Assembly (NCBI GenBank): GCA_025360895.1 | Contig: JANYBF010000286.1 | Coordinates: forward strand, 1 to 45,323 | DNA from: Verrucomicrobiota bacterium | GTDB lineage: Bacteria > Verrucomicrobiota > Verrucomicrobiia > Limisphaerales > JADLHS01 | Length of the DNA stretch: 45,323 bases | Reading direction: 5' to 3' | Shown: positions 29,875 to 39,032 of the stretch, in pieces | How positions within the stretch are numbered: position 1 is the stretch's first letter | Layout of the letters: each line of letters begins with the position of its first letter | Notes under the pieces: model-generated | The model's database searches: none | What the model saw: only the letters and a program-made list of their open reading frames with translations | Told to the model about the DNA's origin: nothing | Made by a program: the position numbers and the translations under genes

Positions 29875-30510
29875 GGTTTTGTAATGTAACTATGGTTTTC
29901 GTTTTGTTCAGGACTCGAACCGCCACCGCGAAGCTCCGCTGATGCCCAAACCGAATGGCTGGAACTCGGATTCCCCGTAACGGCAATTGCTTTTCGAGTT
30001 TCATTTTTCTTGCTCGGCTTGCCGCATAGCGACACCCGAATCCGAGGAAAGGGTGTACACGTTCCGCAGGTTGTCAAATTTGTGTCTATTTTTTTCAAAA
30101 TTCTCGTTATGTTCCTTTTTTATTGGTCTAATTGATGTTTTATAGGTTCTGAGAGTTTTGTTTTTAGGTTTTGATGATTCTTGTCTAACTTTTAAAAGTA
30201 ACGGAAATGCGGACGTGCGGAGGCGGATAATCTAATGGTAGCCAGCTTCTCAAGGTCGGGTTTGTTACCATATTCCCGGCGGGCAACGCACCTTGATCCA
30301 AGCGATCTCCAACCGAAGTCACCTTGGCCGAATTCAAGCGTGGCTCGTCGGCCAGTTCGCGAAGCCGGCAAGGTTTTCGGAGGATTGCCGCACTGCCAAT
30401 ATTGTGGCGGTGGCGTCCACGGATGCGCTGCCCACGGTTGGTTTTTGGCAGAAACTTGTTGCACGGTGGACATTGGGATATAGTCTTTGCCCGGACCCAT
30501 AAGAAATTTT
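29875..30510. other. Long intergenic region, partly AT-rich
   Basis: About 636 bases between divergent genes. The centre (about 30075-30200) is markedly AT-rich with T-runs, unlike the rest of the window. No gene is convincing on either strand. A putative promoter for the pseudopilin is at 30456-30484. Confidence 0.55.
30456..30484 (+). promoter_or_regulatory. Sigma70-like promoter of the pseudopilin gene
   Basis: TTGTTG (30456-30461), a 17-base spacer, TATAGT (30479-30484; 5 of 6). Transcription would start near 30491, giving a leader of about 20 bases before the ATG at 30511. Confidence 0.4.
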
Positions 30511-31437
30511 ATGAATTCCGTTGCCGCGTCGCCAGCCGACCGTGGATTCCCCCGCCGGGGCACACGCGGTTTCACCCTGATTGAACTGCTGGTCGTGATT
30601 GCGATCATCGCCATTCTGGCGGCGATGCTCCTGCCCGCGTTAAACAAGGCCAAAGCCCGGGCCCAACGCACGCTCTGCATGTCCAACCTGAAACAGCTAG
30701 GTCTGGGACTTACCATGTTTACCTCGGACCGCGAGGAGATGTATCCCCCTACGGTTTACTCGACCGGCGACTCTCAATATCAATTGACTTGGGACGATTA
30801 CATCCACCGTTACATTGGTGGGCGGGCCAGCGATCAGGATTTGTTATTCGGTGTCACCCCGCCCGATGTCACTCCCAGGGTGCTTCGCTGTCCGGCGGAT
30901 CGGATCGAGTTTCCGAAAGCCGAGTCGTGGCTGAATAATTATGCCGCGCGCCGTTCGTACGCCATGAATTGGGCCGGCCCAAACTTTACGGTGACCACGG
31001 CCAATGGCCCCTTGCCCAGTAGTGGGGTTATGGGCGTGGGAGTTTTCTACAACCTGCGTGGGTCGGCCCCCGCGACCTTCAATTGGGAACCCCGTGGTTT
31101 CAAAGTCTCGCAAGTGAAAGATCAGTCGGGCACGATCCTGCTGGCCGAGCTGGCCAATGGCCGGAACATGGCAGGCAACGATTGGCCGTCCTTTTGCGCC
31201 GGGCCCGGGCCGACCGTTCCGTCTGGGGCGAGTGAGGACTGTGTTCAAACCACGCCGGTTGCCAACGTCAGTGCCACCGGCAATACCTATGGGTCGCTTT
31301 CCTACGGCCTGCATTCCAAGCGGTTCAATTATCTCTTTCACGACGGGCATGTGGGGTTGCACAAGACTACGGAAACCCTCGGGAGCGGCACGACCACCAA
31401 CCCGAAAGGCATGTGGACCATGGCCGCCGGAGATTAA
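30511..31437 (+). CDS. Type II secretion/prepilin-type pseudopilin with H-x9-DG-like C-terminus
   Basis: A 308-residue pseudopilin. After a basic leader (MNSVAASPADRGFPRRGTRG) comes the cleavage/methylation site and helix G|FTLIELLVVIAIIAILAAML, then KAKARAQRTLCMSNLKQLGL. This type is massively expanded in Verrucomicrobiota and Planctomycetota. The C-terminus has FNYLFHDGHVGLHK, the H-x-DGH/H-x9-DG-like ending of these families. ATG 30511 is preferred to an upstream TTG. A prepilin peptidase and secretion ATPase are needed for function and are not in the window. It precedes the giant redox protein at 31699. Confidence 0.87.
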   Translation: MNSVAASPADRGFPRRGTRGFTLIELLVVIAIIAILAAMLLPALNKAKARAQRTLCMSNLKQLGLGLTMFTSDREEMYPPTVYSTGDSQYQLTWDDYIHRYIGGRASDQDLLFGVTPPDVTPRVLRCPADRIEFPKAESWLNNYAARRSYAMNWAGPNFTVTTANGPLPSSGVMGVGVFYNLRGSAPATFNWEPRGFKVSQVKDQSGTILLAELANGRNMAGNDWPSFCAGPGPTVPSGASEDCVQTTPVANVSATGNTYGSLSYGLHSKRFNYLFHDGHVGLHKTTETLGSGTTTNPKGMWTMAAGD

Positions 31438-31698
31438 AATTTGCGCCAAAGCTGTTCCAGCCCGGACATTTCACAAACTCCGTGGCTGCCTCACTTCGGC
31501 GGCTCGGGTTTTGAGCGCGGTGTGAAATTTCCGGTTAGCAGGTATTCTTCCCCGAGTGGCTCGACTTACTTGCTGCGCGCGATCACGGCAAACTGGCTGG
31601 GCCAGTGACTCATGCTTTGGAGAGTCAAGGGACCGATTATTTACCGGGACTTTTGCGTGAAGCCATGGTAAGGAGTAGCAGGCATTGACCACAAAAAT

Positions 31699-34600
31699 AT
31701 GAAACTATCACGGCACCTTGCATTTTCGCTGGCCATAACTCTCACGTTTGCCGCGAATGCGGCGAACATGACACCGATTGCCATCACCGGTTTCAACCGG
31801 GACGTGATCATCGAGAGCAACGCCGCCGGCCCCCCGTACGATAGCGCGGCGCTGGAATTCAACCCCGGCGAGAACACGGCTTTTTATCAAAGTGGTTTGG
31901 CGGGCACGACCTATGGCCTGCCGGTGACGGGGAGTTTCATCAGCGCCCTAGGCGATGGGACCACTTTTCAATTCCAGCCTTACACCGGCAACAACGCCTT
32001 GGTTTTAAGCAGTGAAACCAGCATCAACTCAGGAACGCTCACGCTGACCGCACCGACTATCTACCTGCGCATTGCCTTCATCGCTCATTCCGGCAGCGGC
32101 GGTGGTACGCCGAATGTCACCTTGCATTTCAGCGACGGCAGCTCATTCGTCACGAACTACAATGCGCAAGATTGGTTTTTCAACCCCGGTTTTGCGTTGC
32201 AAGGCATGGACCGCATTGACCTCACCAGCGGAGCAACCACCGGCGGCCCCGCTGGTGATCCCCGATTTTACCAGACGACCATTGATCTGAATGGCCTGTT
32301 TGGGGCGACCAACAAGTCACTGACCAGCCTCACCTTCGATCAAGCGGCGGGGGCTGGCTCGACTGGCATCTACGCGGTCAGCGGTCTGGCGGCCAGTGTG
32401 GTAACGAATTTCACCCTGGCCGTGGTAACCAACCTTCCAGCGACCGGCATCCAGACTGCGGCGGCGGTGGTGAACGGTCAGGTCCTGGCCACCGGCGGCG
32501 ATGTTCCGACGATCACCCTTTACTACGGGCCGGCCGACGGCGGAACGAATGTAGGCAACTGGCCGCAGAGCATTGTCGTCGGGGCGCAGGCTGGTTCCTT
32601 TACGCAAGCCCTCTCCGGACTTTCGTTCAACACGACTTATTATTTCACCGCCAAAGCCGTGAATGGGGCCGGAACGTCCTGGGCAACGCCGTCCAGATTT
32701 TTTACCACGCTGACCCCAACCTTGGCAACCGTCACCAATCTTCCCGCCTCCAGCATTCAAGGAAGCTCGGCGAAATTGAACGGACAGGTTTTGACCACGG
32801 GTGGTGACACGCCCAGTGTCACCCTTTACTACGGACCAGTGAACGGTGGTACCAACCAGTCGGCCTGGTCGAATAACGTTCCCGTGGGCGGGCAAACCGG
32901 AGCGTTTGCGCAGACTATTTTTGGGCTGGCCACCAATACGACCTATTACTTTATCGCTCAAGCCGTGAACGGGGCGGGCACCACTTGGGCGGTTCCCTCC
33001 CTGTCATTCACCACGGTCGGTACCAACGCTGTGCAGCAACTGGTGTCGGTGTTGACCTATCACAACGACAACACCCGCATGGGCGTAAACTCAAACGAAA
33101 CGATTTTGACGCTGGCCAACGTGAACTCGAACAGTTTTGGCCGGGTGTTTTCTTACGCGGTGGACGGCTTTGTATATGCGCAGCCGCTGATCATGACCAA
33201 CGTGAACGTCCCCGGGAAAGGGACTCACAATGTGGTTTACGTCGCCACGGAGCATAACAGCCTTTATGCCTTCGATGCAGATGACAATTCCGGTGCCAAC
33301 GCCGCGCCGCTTTGGCAGACCAGTTTCATCAACCCGGCGGCCGGGATCACCACCGTTCCCAACGGCGATGTCGGCACAACCGATATCACGCCGGAAGTCG
33401 GGATCACGAGCACGCCGGTCATTGATCCAGTCACAGGGACGATTTACGTCGAAGTCAAGACCAAGGAGCCCGGCCCGGTTTATGTCCATCGTCTGCATGC
33501 CCTCAACCTGGCCACCGGAACCGAACGCACCAACTTCAACAGCCCCAGCATCATCGGCGCGACCAATTATCCGGGCGTTGGCACCGGCGATAACGACGGT
33601 GCGGGGCATGTGCTGTGGAATCCGCTGCGCGAACACTGTCGGCCAGCGCTCACGTTGCTCAACGGCGTGGTCTATATGGCCTTTGCCTCGCATGGCGATA
33701 ATGGCCCTTATCATGGTTGGATGCTTGCCTACAACGCAACCAATGTCACCCAGCAAGTCGGCGTCTATAACGCCACCCCCAACGGTGGGCTCGGCGGCTT
33801 CTGGGACGGCGGGGGCGGCCCGTCGGTGGACGCGCAAGGCAATCTGTATTTCCAGACCGGCAATGGCACGTTCGACGGTGGTACCAACGTCACCGCGACG
33901 AACAATTACGCCATGAGCGTGCTTAAACTCTCCACGACCAACGGAATTAAACTGGTGGACTATTTTGCACCGGCCAACGCCGTCGCCTTGAGCCAGCAGG
34001 ACCAGGACCTCGGCTCCAGCGCACCGATCATCCTGCCGGATTCGGCCGGCAGCGTGGCTCATCCTCGTTTGGTAGTGGGTGGAGGCAAGACCTCCCCCAT
34101 TTATGTGATGGACCGGGACAGTATGGGCCGCTTCAACGGCACCGCCGGCCCCAATAACATTGTTCAACTCTTTAATGGCGGTTACGGTGGTGATCGAAAT
34201 ACGACTCCGGCCTTTTTCAATAACGCCCTCTATCTCTTCGACTCAAACAAAAAAATCGGCGCCTACACGATAAACAACGGATTATTCAACACGACTCCGG
34301 TCGAAACGCCCGACACATACGACAATAAGGGCGGAGCCACCGTCAGCATTTCGGCCAACGGGACCAACAACGCCATTGCCTGGGCGATTTACAATTCCGG
34401 GGGCCAAAGTCCGGCCACGCCCTGCGTTTTGCGGGCCTATAATGCGACCAATCTCGCGCAAAAACTTTATGCCAGCGACCAGCTCGCGGCGCGCGATGCC
34501 GCCGGTTCCGGCGTCAAATTTATCGTGCCCACAATTGCCAACGGCAAAGTTTACGTCGGGGCGCAATATTCGCTGTCGGTTTATGGCAATGGTGTTTTTC

Positions 34601-37107
34601 TGGCCACGCCCACCATCGCACCGAACGGCGGAACGTTTACCAACTCCGTGACAGTCACACTCGCCGATGCGACCCCCGGGACGACAATTTATTACACCTT
34701 GGACAACTCCGTGCCGACGACCAATTCATTGCGGTACACGAGTCCGTTTGTGCTGTTCAACAGCGCCATTGTTCAGGCCGTTGCGGTCAAGGCCGGTTTT
34801 GTCAACAGCGGCGTGGCCAGCGCCACATTCCTGAACAGCTCCGCCATTGGCACGGGCACGGGGTTGCGGGGCGCGTACTGGTCAAATGTCACCGCTGCCG
34901 CATTTACGACTCCGGGTTTCAGCGTCGCGCCGACATTGGTTCGGACAGATTCGGTCGTTAATTTCGACTGGGGCAACAGCTCGCCGGATCCGAGCATCAG
35001 CGCGGATAAGTTTACCGCCCGCTGGACCGGCGCTGTGCAACCACAATTCAATGAAACCTATACCTTCTACACCACCTCGGACGATGGCGTCCGGCTGTGG
35101 ATCAACGGCCAGTTGGTGATTGATCAATGGGTGGACCAAGGTCCGACGGAATGGAGTGGTTCCATTCCCCTCGCGGAGCAGCAGCGATATAATATCCAGA
35201 TGGACTACTACGAAAACGGCGGCGGGGCGGTGGCCTCGCTTGCCTGGAGCAGCCCGTCCACTGCGAAAGTCATCATCCCCCAGACGCAGCTCTATCCCGT
35301 CACCAACCCGCCTCCCGTTGTGATCCTGAACAGTCCGGCCAACAATTCCACCTATACGGCAGCGGCCAGTGTAACCATCGGAGCGGATGCCGCGGCCCAG
35401 TATAACAGTTTGGATCGGGTGAGCTTTTATGTTGGCGGCGCCTTCGTCGGCAGCGTGAGTAATATTCCGTACACCGTGACGGCCACCGGTCTGGCCGCCG
35501 GTAGTTACGCCTTGACCGCCGTTGCGACGGACGGATCCGGGCTCAGCAAAACTTCCGCGCCAGTTAACATCACCGTGAGCGCCGGCACGGGCCAGCCCTA
35601 CGGATTGACGAGCCGGGGCGTGGCGCCGGCCTTTCTGAACATGCCGACGACCTTTGCCGGCACGCTGCCGCCGTTGCTTTCGCAAACCGGGGCGTTCACC
35701 AACACTCCCAACCTCTGGACCGCTGGCGCGTTGATTCCCTACAACGTGAACACCCCGCTGTGGTCGGATGCGGCCTCGAAGAGCCGGTGGTTTGTGGTTC
35801 CGAATGGCGGCGCACCGTACACTCCGGGCGAACAGGTCGGCTTTGCCCCGACGGGGGAATGGTCGTTTCCGGCCGGAACGGTTTTTGTCAAACACTTCGA
35901 ACTCGTCACGAACGAAGTTAGCGGCGCGAAACGCCGGCTCGAAACCCGCCTGCTGGTGCGGGATGCGGTCGGGGCCGTTTACGGCGTGACCTACAAATGG
36001 CGCAGCGACAATAGTGAAGCGGATCTACTAACCACCGGACTTGATGAAAACATCGCCATCGCGAATGCCAGCGGCGTGCGGACCCAAGTCTGGCATTATC
36101 CGAGTTCCACCGAATGCCTGCAATGCCACACGCCGGCGGCCAGCTATGTGCTCGGTCTGAATACGCGGCAGTTCAATGGCAATTTGACTTATCCGACCAC
36201 CGGCATCACCGACAATCAGCTTCGGACGTTGAACCGGATTGGGCTTTTCAATCCGGCCATCAACGAGGCGGCCATCGCTGGTTATACAAAACTATCTTCG
36301 CTTACCAATCTCAGTGCTTCGCTGGACGAACGCTCCCGTTCGTATCTTGACGCGAATTGCGCCCAGTGTCATCGCCCGGGCGGCTCCGGTCCGACCTTCG
36401 ACGCGCGCTACGACACCCCGTTGGCCAGCCAGAATATCATCAACGGGATTCTCACCAAAGGCGATCTGGGCTATGACAACGCCCGCGTGGTCGTGCCCAA
36501 GGACATCTGGCGTTCGATTCTGTACCAGCGTTCGGCCAGCCTCGATCCCACCGTGAAGATGCCGACACTGGCGAGAAATGTCGTGGATACGAACGCCATG
36601 TCCGTGCTGGCCGCGTGGATCAACAGCCTCGCGGGCACGCCTGCGCTGGCGCCCCCCACCATTGCCCCCAATGGTGGCGTCTTCAGCAGCTCGGTCAGCA
36701 TCTCGCTGCAATCCACCAATGGCGGCGACGCTCTGTATTACACGATGGATGGGTCCTTGCCGGGCACCAACTCGTTCCACTACATCGGTCCCTTCAATTT
36801 GACCAGCAATGCCACCATCATGGCCAACGCTTTCAAGGCGGGTTTCACCAAGAGTGTTGCGGCCACCGCCCAGTTCACCCTGCAACCGGGCCTGGAATTC
36901 ACCTCCGGCGGCTTCTTCACGAACAATATGTTTCAGATGCAAGTCTCCGGCACGGCTGGCAAAAGCTATTACCTGCAAGCCACAACAAACTTTATCAACT
37001 GGGTCCCGCTGGGCACGAATACGGCGGCCGCCAATTTGTTTTATCTGGTGGATCCGAAGGCGACCAATTTCATGTTCCGTTTCTATCGGGCGGTTGAACT
37101 GCCTTAA
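31699..37107 (+). CDS. Giant secreted protein: FnIII repeats, quinoprotein-like propeller, PA14, diheme cytochrome c module
   Basis: An 1802-residue exported protein. Layout: signal peptide (HLAFSLAITLTFAANA); N-terminal beta domain (about 25-235); two tandem FnIII-like repeats (about 240-440, each ending Y(F)..A(K/Q)AVNGAGT.WA.PS); a PQQ/quinoprotein-type beta-propeller (about 450-965, opening LTYHNDNTRMGVN, with FWDGGGGPSVDAQGNLYFQT); a chitobiase-C-like domain (about 970-1050, YYTLDNSVPTTNS); a PA14 domain (about 1055-1200, FYTTSDDGVRLWINGQLVID); an Ig-like domain (about 1204-1294); an SO2930-like diheme cytochrome module (about 1300-1650) with CLQCH at 1473-1477 and CAQCH at 1554-1558; a second chitobiase-C-like domain (about 1651-1730); and a C-terminal beta domain. 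The two hemes and propeller suggest exported redox chemistry on a bound glycan or organic substrate. Whether the propeller binds PQQ is not shown. Confidence 0.82.
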   Translation: MKLSRHLAFSLAITLTFAANAANMTPIAITGFNRDVIIESNAAGPPYDSAALEFNPGENTAFYQSGLAGTTYGLPVTGSFISALGDGTTFQFQPYTGNNALVLSSETSINSGTLTLTAPTIYLRIAFIAHSGSGGGTPNVTLHFSDGSSFVTNYNAQDWFFNPGFALQGMDRIDLTSGATTGGPAGDPRFYQTTIDLNGLFGATNKSLTSLTFDQAAGAGSTGIYAVSGLAASVVTNFTLAVVTNLPATGIQTAAAVVNGQVLATGGDVPTITLYYGPADGGTNVGNWPQSIVVGAQAGSFTQALSGLSFNTTYYFTAKAVNGAGTSWATPSRFFTTLTPTLATVTNLPASSIQGSSAKLNGQVLTTGGDTPSVTLYYGPVNGGTNQSAWSNNVPVGGQTGAFAQTIFGLATNTTYYFIAQAVNGAGTTWAVPSLSFTTVGTNAVQQLVSVLTYHNDNTRMGVNSNETILTLANVNSNSFGRVFSYAVDGFVYAQPLIMTNVNVPGKGTHNVVYVATEHNSLYAFDADDNSGANAAPLWQTSFINPAAGITTVPNGDVGTTDITPEVGITSTPVIDPVTGTIYVEVKTKEPGPVYVHRLHALNLATGTERTNFNSPSIIGATNYPGVGTGDNDGAGHVLWNPLREHCRPALTLLNGVVYMAFASHGDNGPYHGWMLAYNATNVTQQVGVYNATPNGGLGGFWDGGGGPSVDAQGNLYFQTGNGTFDGGTNVTATNNYAMSVLKLSTTNGIKLVDYFAPANAVALSQQDQDLGSSAPIILPDSAGSVAHPRLVVGGGKTSPIYVMDRDSMGRFNGTAGPNNIVQLFNGGYGGDRNTTPAFFNNALYLFDSNKKIGAYTINNGLFNTTPVETPDTYDNKGGATVSISANGTNNAIAWAIYNSGGQSPATPCVLRAYNATNLAQKLYASDQLAARDAAGSGVKFIVPTIANGKVYVGAQYSLSVYGNGVFLATPTIAPNGGTFTNSVTVTLADATPGTTIYYTLDNSVPTTNSLRYTSPFVLFNSAIVQAVAVKAGFVNSGVASATFLNSSAIGTGTGLRGAYWSNVTAAAFTTPGFSVAPTLVRTDSVVNFDWGNSSPDPSISADKFTARWTGAVQPQFNETYTFYTTSDDGVRLWINGQLVIDQWVDQGPTEWSGSIPLAEQQRYNIQMDYYENGGGAVASLAWSSPSTAKVIIPQTQLYPVTNPPPVVILNSPANNSTYTAAASVTIGADAAAQYNSLDRVSFYVGGAFVGSVSNIPYTVTATGLAAGSYALTAVATDGSGLSKTSAPVNITVSAGTGQPYGLTSRGVAPAFLNMPTTFAGTLPPLLSQTGAFTNTPNLWTAGALIPYNVNTPLWSDAASKSRWFVVPNGGAPYTPGEQVGFAPTGEWSFPAGTVFVKHFELVTNEVSGAKRRLETRLLVRDAVGAVYGVTYKWRSDNSEADLLTTGLDENIAIANASGVRTQVWHYPSSTECLQCHTPAASYVLGLNTRQFNGNLTYPTTGITDNQLRTLNRIGLFNPAINEAAIAGYTKLSSLTNLSASLDERSRSYLDANCAQCHRPGGSGPTFDARYDTPLASQNIINGILTKGDLGYDNARVVVPKDIWRSILYQRSASLDPTVKMPTLARNVVDTNAMSVLAAWINSLAGTPALAPPTIAPNGGVFSSSVSISLQSTNGGDALYYTMDGSLPGTNSFHYIGPFNLTSNATIMANAFKAGFTKSVAATAQFTLQPGLEFTSGGFFTNNMFQMQVSGTAGKSYYLQATTNFINWVPLGTNTAAANLFYLVDPKATNFMFRFYRAVELP

Positions 37108-37127
37108 GTCTGGATGCTTGGCCCGCT

Positions 37128-37628
37128 ATGAAATTATCCCTGCTTATTTTTTTCTCGGCTCTGTTGCCGTTGGCGGCCCAAACCAACGCCCCTTCGTCAA
37201 CCAATCAAGCGCTTGCCTCCAATCAGCGCGCTGCTGAAATCCGCGCCGCCTGCATCAACGGCCGCCGTTGTGTCTGCGGCCGGGTCATTAAAATTGTGCC
37301 GGAAGGATTGATCGTGGACAGTGGTTACACGGCGCTCATGTTGCCACCGTTTAATCAGTCGTGGGTCTTCTCCGGCGGAGCATTGGTGAGTCGTGATGTG
37401 AAACTGCTGGAGCGCAACGAACCGGCCGGCCCGTGCATCGGCACCGTTCTAATCACGGACATTCCCAAGCGCCCGCCGGTCAAGCTTTACGATTATGTCG
37501 TACTTCAGGGCTATCCGGCCGGCGAATACCTCTATACTCCGGTGCCGGGAGTTGAAAAAACGATCCGCAAATTTGCCGCCGGACTCGATACCGCGGTCAA
37601 AATCAAACTTGAGACTGGTGAGAAGTGA
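37128..37628 (+). CDS. Small secreted protein between two diheme cytochromes
   Basis: A 166-residue exported protein: signal peptide MKLSLLIFFSALLPLAAQ, then a polar stretch and a compact beta-rich domain (GRVIKIVPEGLIVDSGYTAL, IGTVLITDIPKRPPVKLYDY, VVLQGYPAGEYLYTPVPGVE), plausibly an OB-like fold. Cysteines in INGRRCVCGRV and GPCIGT could form a disulphide. I recognise no family. It starts 20 bases after the giant protein ends and overlaps the next cytochrome gene, so it is surely co-transcribed and may be an accessory or assembly protein. Confidence 0.72.
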   Translation: MKLSLLIFFSALLPLAAQTNAPSSTNQALASNQRAAEIRAACINGRRCVCGRVIKIVPEGLIVDSGYTALMLPPFNQSWVFSGGALVSRDVKLLERNEPAGPCIGTVLITDIPKRPPVKLYDYVVLQGYPAGEYLYTPVPGVEKTIRKFAAGLDTAVKIKLETGEK

Positions 37629-39027
37629 TCTGACGTTGGAACCGACGCCCCGACGAAGCTTTTCCCTCCGTTGTCTTTTCATCGGCGCGCTGTGCGCCGG
37701 ATGGTCGCTGGTTACGGCGATATCGTTTGGCGCCGGTGAAGCAAGCGCCCCTCAGAACGGACTAATTTCCCGACCGCCGGCAAAAGCGTACCTGAATATG
37801 CCGGATCGTGCGGAAGGCCCGTTTCCCAGGTTGCTTTCCCAAACCGGTGCCTTCCAGCGTACGCAGGACCAAAAACTAATAGTTTCCGAAAGCCTGATTC
37901 CCTATGACCTACTTGTTCCGTTCTGGTCCGATGGTGCGGTGAAATCACGCTGGGGGTCCGTGCCGAACGGCACGAAGATCGGATTCCAGCCCGAAGGCGA
38001 ATGGACTTTTCCGCCGGGCACGGTCTTTGTGAAAGACTTCAATCTGGTCACCGATGAAACCCGGCCGGGCGTGACCCGCCGTTTGGAAACGCGACTGCTC
38101 GTTTGCGATGCCACCGGCGGCGTCTATGGCGTCACTTACAAATGGCGGGCCGACAACCGCGACGCGGATTTGCTGGCCACAAATCTGACGGAGACGATTT
38201 TGATCAAAACCGTGACCGGGGTTCGCACCCAAAACTGGTACTATCCCAGTCGTTCGGATTGCCTCACCTGCCACACGCCGCTGGCGGGCGGCGTGCTCGG
38301 CGTCAAGACCCGGCAGTTGAACCGGCATTTAACTTTCCCATCCGGGGTCAGCGACAACCAATTACGGGCTTGGAATCATATCGGCTTGTTTGAACCCGAA
38401 TTGTCAGAAACCGAACTGGCGACCTTACCAAAACTGGCGCGCGCTGATGACCTTGCGCGCAGCCTCGAAGACCGGACGCGCTCTTACCTCGACGCCAATT
38501 GCGCGCATTGTCATCGACCCAACGGTACCGTCGCCAACTTCGATGCGCGCTACGACACGCCGCTCGCCAAACAGAATTTGATCGGGGGGCCGATCCTGAT
38601 TGATGAGGGCATTGACGGCGCGCGGGCCATTGCCCTGAACGACATCTGGCGCTCCATCCTGCTCATGCGGATCAGCCGGCTCGACGGCACCAAAATGCCA
38701 CCCTTGGCGCACAGCGAAATGGACCGGTCGGGCGTCGCGCTGGTGCGGGAGTGGATCGAAAGCCTGCCCGGCCCCAGGGTCTTACCGCCGCCGGAAATGT
38801 CTCCCCGCAGTGGCAACTACCGCCAGCCGGTGAACGTCAGCTTGAAAGTCAGCGAACCGGACGCCAGCATCCGCTACACTCTGGATGGCAGCGTGCCGAC
38901 GACGGCGGATTTGCTCTACGAAAAGCCGATTATGGTTGCGGCCCCAACGGTTGTGCGCGCGAAGGCATTTAAGCCGGGATTCACCAAGAGCATAACGGCA
39001 CAGGAGGTTTACAACGTCGGGGAATGA
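37618..39027 (+). CDS. SO2930-like diheme c-type cytochrome with chitobiase-C-like domain
   Basis: A 469-residue exported cytochrome, starting from GTG 37618; the frame is open to 37495 and TTG 37609 is an alternative. A signal sequence (SLRCLFIGALCAGWSLVTAI) precedes a domain nearly colinear with residues 1300-1650 of the giant protein: LISRPPAKAYLNMP, LLSQTGAFQRT, LIPYDLLVPFWSDGAVKSRW, FPPGTVFVKDFNLV, RRLETRLLV. Heme motifs are CLTCH (215-219) and CAHCH (295-299), and MPPLAHSEMD offers a possible axial Met. A C-terminal chitobiase-C-like domain follows (IRYTLDGSVPTTADLLYEKP). It overlaps the 166-residue gene by 11 bases. Confidence 0.8.
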   Translation: MRSDLTLEPTPRRSFSLRCLFIGALCAGWSLVTAISFGAGEASAPQNGLISRPPAKAYLNMPDRAEGPFPRLLSQTGAFQRTQDQKLIVSESLIPYDLLVPFWSDGAVKSRWGSVPNGTKIGFQPEGEWTFPPGTVFVKDFNLVTDETRPGVTRRLETRLLVCDATGGVYGVTYKWRADNRDADLLATNLTETILIKTVTGVRTQNWYYPSRSDCLTCHTPLAGGVLGVKTRQLNRHLTFPSGVSDNQLRAWNHIGLFEPELSETELATLPKLARADDLARSLEDRTRSYLDANCAHCHRPNGTVANFDARYDTPLAKQNLIGGPILIDEGIDGARAIALNDIWRSILLMRISRLDGTKMPPLAHSEMDRSGVALVREWIESLPGPRVLPPPEMSPRSGNYRQPVNVSLKVSEPDASIRYTLDGSVPTTADLLYEKPIMVAAPTVVRAKAFKPGFTKSITAQEVYNVGE

Positions 39028-39032
39028 GGGCG

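Noticed and set aside
29905..29960. GGACTCGAACC resembling the complement of a tRNA T-loop
   Set aside because: The bases flanking it do not form a T-stem, and no acceptor, D or anticodon arms can be folded around it.
29871..30098. A 75-codon minus-strand frame upstream of the fasciclin gene
   Set aside because: It overlaps the fasciclin start and has no ribosome site or recognisable domain; it more likely is the fasciclin leader.
33091..34167. A 358-codon minus-strand open frame
   Set aside because: Antisense to the propeller part of the giant redox protein.
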